Assembly: GCA_914767715.1 (NCBI GenBank)
Contig: OU612067.1
Location: 30,848,162 to 30,912,161 of the forward strand
Length of the DNA: 64,000 bases
Source of the DNA: Membranipora membranacea
Lineage: Eukaryota > Bryozoa > Gymnolaemata > Cheilostomatida > Membraniporidae
Reading direction: 5' to 3'
The translations under genes and the position numbers were made by a program. The notes under the pieces were generated by a model that ran no database searches, was not told where the DNA came from, and saw only the letters and a program-made list of their open reading frames with translations. How positions within the stretch are numbered: the stretch's first letter is position 1; every line of letters starts with the position of its first letter. This document shows positions 59,705 through 64,000 of this stretch, in pieces.

Positions 59705-62700
59705 ATGACCCAACTGGTGTACACACTATTGCTGATTAGCTGCTTTGTTGGTTTTATTCATTCGTTGTTTGAACCATGTCTGGAGAATGATCCTGAGTCA
59801 GGTAAGTAAACGATAGATGTCTTTGATTAGTGGATGTATAATGGAAGTATTTCTGTATTTGGGTGCAAACTCATGCCATAACCAGTGTAATTTCTTAAGT
59901 TTCGTTATGAATTATAAAGATATTTTTGGAAACAGCATACATGTCATAACGTAATAGTGTGTTTTTTGTGATTCTGCGCAGTAGGCCATAATATGACACT
60001 TACTACTACATTGTATGGTATATTTACTCACCTACATGACATGGCAATCACATCCTAACCATGGTGGCGCCTCACGGTCACAATTTTTGTTTAGCTATAT
60101 TGTGATAAATATTCACAGAGCCTGTTTTATATTAATAACTTAGAAGAACCTGGAACTGCATTTTTATTACACAGAATTGAGATTTCTGGACCCTTACACA
60201 AACACTTCATATCCTGACTACCCGTCTCAGTTCTTTCACCTCTACACTACTTCCGGCTTTCAAAAACAAATCGATGTAGGATGCTGTGCTCAGGGGCTCT
60301 CTCATGTTGATTGGTGGGTAGCAAGTTTTCTTAAGCCAGCCCCAAGTTTTGAAATAACGACTGAAATATTTCTAACGTTTTTTCCACATTCAACCAAAAT
60401 TTGCTATTTCCTTATGATTTTCAATGTGTCGTTACCCTAATATTCACTTAAATATGCACTGAAACATACACTGTTGAGTATTTGAGTGATAGTTATTTTA
60501 TAATGTCATGAACTACCTAGTATTTCCTAACCCGCTCTAATACACCAGCTAGTACATAGTAGGTGCCATCAGAGAACTGGTTCTGGTAAAAGCGTTTTTG
60601 GTTGTTAGGTGATAACTTTTGGATTAGCATATACATGCTTTCAATTCCGATATCCTGATTAAAAGTATTTTGACGATTGTTTTTCAAAGCAAGTAGTCAT
60701 AGTTGGTCCAAGTTATCCTGTGAAACACAACTAGGCAGCTCAAGAACATTACATCATATTTGAATGAAAACTTGGAAGGACTTTCTCTGTCCATAAAGGG
60801 TATGTGAGTCATTGCCTCTCAATTTTTAACCGACAGGTATTTTGAGGATAAGAAATTAGACTCGTCTCCACCTGTTGATGCTCTGTACGGCTATGATAAT
60901 GCTACGCTACGACAGAATCTACGTTTAATATCAGATATCGCAGAACCAGGATTTTGGAATGTGACTTGTGTGGCCTATTCTGCGAACTCATCCAGCGACT
61001 TTATCGAGAACAGAGCTGTTATACATGTTCAAGGTAGGACCTAAAATTATGTATTCATCCATAGTGGCATCATATGTAGGCAGCTTTGCCATCAACACAG
61101 TATCAGTATCAACTTTATCGAGCATAGCACTGTTCTACATGTAGTAGGTAGGATACAGACTACAGCCAGGGTTTGCTAAGGCAGTGATTCCTTTTGAACT
61201 TTCTTTATGGCGCTTTGCCCAATTATATATTCCTTCTCGGCCTATTGGCTAAGATAAAAGTGTCCCAGCTAAAGGCTGATTAGTGTCAGTTTCGGTTCGG
61301 CAGGTTGATGCACACCAAGTTCAGGAGGTTGTTTATGGCCTCACCTCTAGGATGCATTCTAGTTTATTAGGATGTATCACATTCTCTGTAAGAGGATTTA
61401 GGGCACCTTGCGTCCCTCAATAGGGGCAACCCAATCTTCTGTTCCTTACTAAACAGCAATTCTATATTCCGACGGTGTGGAACACACAAGTAAGTGCTCA
61501 TACAACCATGCAACCCCACTCATGTTGATCTAAAAAATGCCAGTGCGAAGATTTAAAGCCTGTAACAAATATCCACAGATGATCAGCCACCAATTCCATC
61601 AGCTCCATACTTTTGATTCACTCTTGCAACTTTTTTCAAAACTCCACTTATTACTGCTCACTTATTTATCTCCCCCGCAAAACAGTCCTATGCACAACAC
61701 CTGGGCATAATTCATCTATTAGTTTTTTCTACCTATTGTCGGTCTTTTTAACTCCATTTGATTTAAATGACCAAAACAACTAATGACATGGTCATGGTTT
61801 CCGACCTGTTTGAGCTTATTGCGTTCGCAAATCACACTTATTGACAAATTGCTTTGAGCCACGAGCTTCATTCAATGTTTTACAAAACAAAATTAGATAC
61901 AGCTGTCCATTCAAATATCGTATTTTACAGCAATACTTTAAACGCCCTAATGACTTGACTTTTTCAGAACGACCAAGGAGAAACCTTTTTTCTGCAAAGT
62001 TCATAGAGCTTCCAAAGAACCAGTGTGCAGAATTGGGAGGCAATCTGGAGTTTTCATGTGCCATGAATCTGACTTCTGCTGGAATCTTCCGCGATAGCAT
62101 AATCATGGAGAGAGATGATGGAGTAGAGTTGGGGCACACTCCTCTGGATGATGTTGAGTTATCTTTCATGTATGTATGCAACATCACTCATTGCTTCCTT
62201 TATAAAATTGTCTGACAGATTTACTACCAATATATGCTAAATCAAATTTGTCCGGGGCCTCTGAATACGATGGGTGCCATATATCGCCTGTATTCTGACT
62301 GATTTATTCCATTCTATCTCAGTCCCCCTCATAAGACAAGACAAGACATTGCCTCCAGCTCCTTTCTTTTGTGTATTTTTAGAATACACCGTAAAAAAGA
62401 ACCTCAAAAATATATATACTTTAATTGTCACCCTACAACCATCTTTCTGAATGGCTTTCATGCAGTAACAGAACAAATAAATTAAAAAATAAGGAAAATC
62501 AGAGAAACAAAGAAAAATAATGTTTAATGCGCTGAAGTTGCTGTTGTTTTCCAGTAGCATTCCAGATCTTTTACTTTGAACCTGTGATTCAAACATGACA
62601 GACAAGCCAGTCATTCAGGTTCCTTTATATCATCCAATATGTCACAATGAAAATAACAAGTTTATGCGCCAGATGTCATTTTGTTCATCTTTCTCGCTGT

Positions 62701-63368
62701 CTTTGACGGTTGTTCGATCAATTTAAAAAATGCCATCGAGTTGCTGATATTAATTCATGAAAAACTTTTGTATATTTTTGCAGCGAAGTTGGCGAGTGTA
62801 CAACATGTGTCAAAGTACATGTCACTGTGAATGACGTGACAGAAGATTATCTGGACAGAAACTTTACTTGTTCTTCATACCAGAATCCACATATTAGTAA
62901 AGGCTTCACCATCCGCTCAGCCCCATGTACAGGTGGGATTTAGATTCAATTTTCTAAATCTGATTGTGATTGAACATATGGCTTGAGGTTTATCCTTTAA
63001 GATCCAACTTCCATGTGGTGCTAAGTATTAACTATAACTCAAGCCAGAGAGTTTGGGACAAGCTCCCTGCTTGAACAGCGATTTTCTTTTAATTAGGATA
63101 CCGTTTTTCATTCCCATTGCTTTATACTTTGCTCAGCGGTTGTGAAGTGAATTGTAAGGTATTGTTAACCAAATTAGATTGTGAAACAACATCTATCTTT
63201 ATTATGGAAATATAACACACTCTATATCAATATCAACTAATGTACCAGTTTTAATTTGTTTTAATTAGCAGTTCAGCAGCTATAGCTAGTCCAGTTTTAC
63301 CCGTTGTATTGACCGGAGTCGTCCTACTTGCAGTGATGGGTTTAAAGCCAAATGTTAGAATATTTTAG
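59705..63368 (+). CDS. Two-Ig-domain secreted or membrane-anchored protein (291 aa)
   Basis: Exons 59705-59801, 60175-60313, 60837-61033, 61968-62169, 62784-62932 and 63277-63368 give 876 nt in frame. Signal peptide: MTQLVYTLLLISCFVGFIHS. Ig-like domain 1 (about residues 33-144): VGCCAQGLSHVDWYFEDKKL, then GFWNVTCVAYSANSS. Ig-like domain 2 (about 145-261): CAELGGNLEFSCAM, ECTTCVKVHVTVND, NFTCSSYQ. The C-terminus (AAIASPVLPVVLTGVVLLAV then MGLKPNVRIF) is one hydrophobic stretch with almost no tail, fitting a GPI-attachment signal or a tail-less TM anchor. The donor at GATTG|GTGGGT (60313) was chosen because it alone keeps frame and gives the Ig 'WY'. A polyadenylation signal is at 63464. Family not recognised beyond the Ig superfamily. 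Confidence 0.84.
61234..61263 (+). pseudogene. Truncated U2 snRNA 5'-end fragment
   Basis: TTCTCGGCCT-A-TTGGCTAAGAT-AAA-GTGT matches the invariant 5' region of U2 snRNA (TTCTCGGCCTTTTGGCTAAGATCAAGTGT) with few changes. The match stops before the branch-site recognition segment (GTAGTATC), so it cannot function. It lies in intron 3 of the two-Ig gene on the same strand. Probably a retro-copied or gene-derived fragment. Confidence 0.75.
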
Positions 63369-64000
63369 ACAAAGACGTTTTCCGACGAAAACACACTTGA
63401 ATATGATTCGCTAACTTTTTTTTCTCTGTGGTCTAATTTGTCTCTGAGTTCTTGCTCTGCAAAAATAAAGTTTATATTTTAATAAGGGCGTTCCTAAAAT
63501 ACCTTACAATGGTTACATTGCAATGGCTCTAAGATGAGTATGAAAGATTAATATAACTTCTTGACATGGTTGAATCATCTTCTACAACTGCTCAACAGTC
63601 CATTTCAACTACTTCTTCATAATGGGTATCCATTATCCATACATATAACTAGTCTGAGCCCCCAGACTCTTGGCCACTGCACAACGCTCCAATTCCCGCA
63701 TGACAGCCCCCCGTTTGTGGAAGATAACATAGCAGGTTTAGCTTTTGGACTAGGTTCAAAATGGTGGAAAGTAGGATTTCCATGAACCAAAAGGAAGTGT
63801 TAATTTTGTTTTATATCATTGAAGGCAATTTCAATTTAATTTGGGGTCAAAACTTCAGAACAGAATCGGAGGTAATCAAGCAATCAATAAAGAGTCAAGA
63901 TAAAAAAATTAAATAATAAAAATTAAATTTACGATATTAGTGCATGGTCTTATGTGTTATTTATTATTTTACATATATTATCAGCAAATACCAGGGCACA
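63369..64000. other. 3' UTR and downstream DNA
   Basis: AATAAA at 63464-63469 lies ~100 nt after the stop codon. The rest shows no supported gene. The 74-codon ORF near 63.6-63.8 kb has no splice or family support. Confidence 0.5.

Noticed and set aside
61816-62215. Overlapping 123- and 124-codon ORFs on opposite strands.
   Set aside because: The plus ORF is exon 4 of the two-Ig gene read into flanking introns; the minus ORF is its shadow.

Overview
This is a piece of an animal nuclear genome. It is AT-rich, genes are split by GT-AG introns of roughly 0.1-1.9 kb, intergenic gaps are a few kilobases, and it carries BRK1, TIMMDC1 and a eukaryotic tRNA gene. Extracellular proteins built from IgGFc-binding, Ig-like and EGF domains, together with this gene density, suggest an early-branching metazoan. 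A sponge is my best guess, but I cannot fix the phylum from sequence alone. All exon coordinates come from reading splice sites by eye. Reading frame is conserved across every junction of each model, which is strong internal support.

Layout: (1) 297-3273 (+), a secreted Asn/Phe/Gly-rich protein ending in one two-exon Ig-like module. (2) 3.3-7.5 kb, no gene seen. (3) 7563-11073 (-), an SLC16-type monocarboxylate transporter, followed to 14.4 kb by repeats and apparently gene-free DNA. (4) 14610-42710 (-), a 51-exon gene for a 2744-residue type I membrane protein. Its order is signal peptide, IgGFc-binding domain, Asp-rich metal-binding motif, Ig-like region, eleven two-exon modules in tandem, a Cys-paired Ig domain, further beta-rich segments, a Pro/Thr/Gly stalk, three EGF domains, one TM helix and an 11-residue tail. 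(5) 44561-44632 (+), tRNA-Thr(CGT). (6) 46049-47204 (-), BRK1. (7) 50251-53707 (+), TIMMDC1. (8) 55163-58126 (+), an unrecognised protein with a myristoylation-type N-terminus, rich in Tyr/Asn and Pro. (9) 59705-63368 (+), a small secreted or membrane-anchored two-Ig protein.

The main novelty is the receptor-like gene and its module family. Module exon pairs are phase-symmetric (1-0-1). The AB copies are nearly identical and have homologous introns, so they look recently duplicated. The related A'B' module also sits, with the same internal intron position, in the secreted protein at the start of the window. Two signal-peptide proteins sharing a module, a third Ig surface protein and a putative membrane-tethered Tyr/Pro adaptor lie within 64 kb. 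A self/non-self or adhesion system is a reasonable hypothesis, but it is inference only.

Other structure: two copies of a ~243-bp hairpin-rich MITE, a perfect 61-bp inverted repeat with a duplicated spacer, a LINE reverse-transcriptase C-terminal relic, a U2 snRNA fragment, and several micro- and minisatellites, one of them in the 3' UTR of the large gene.
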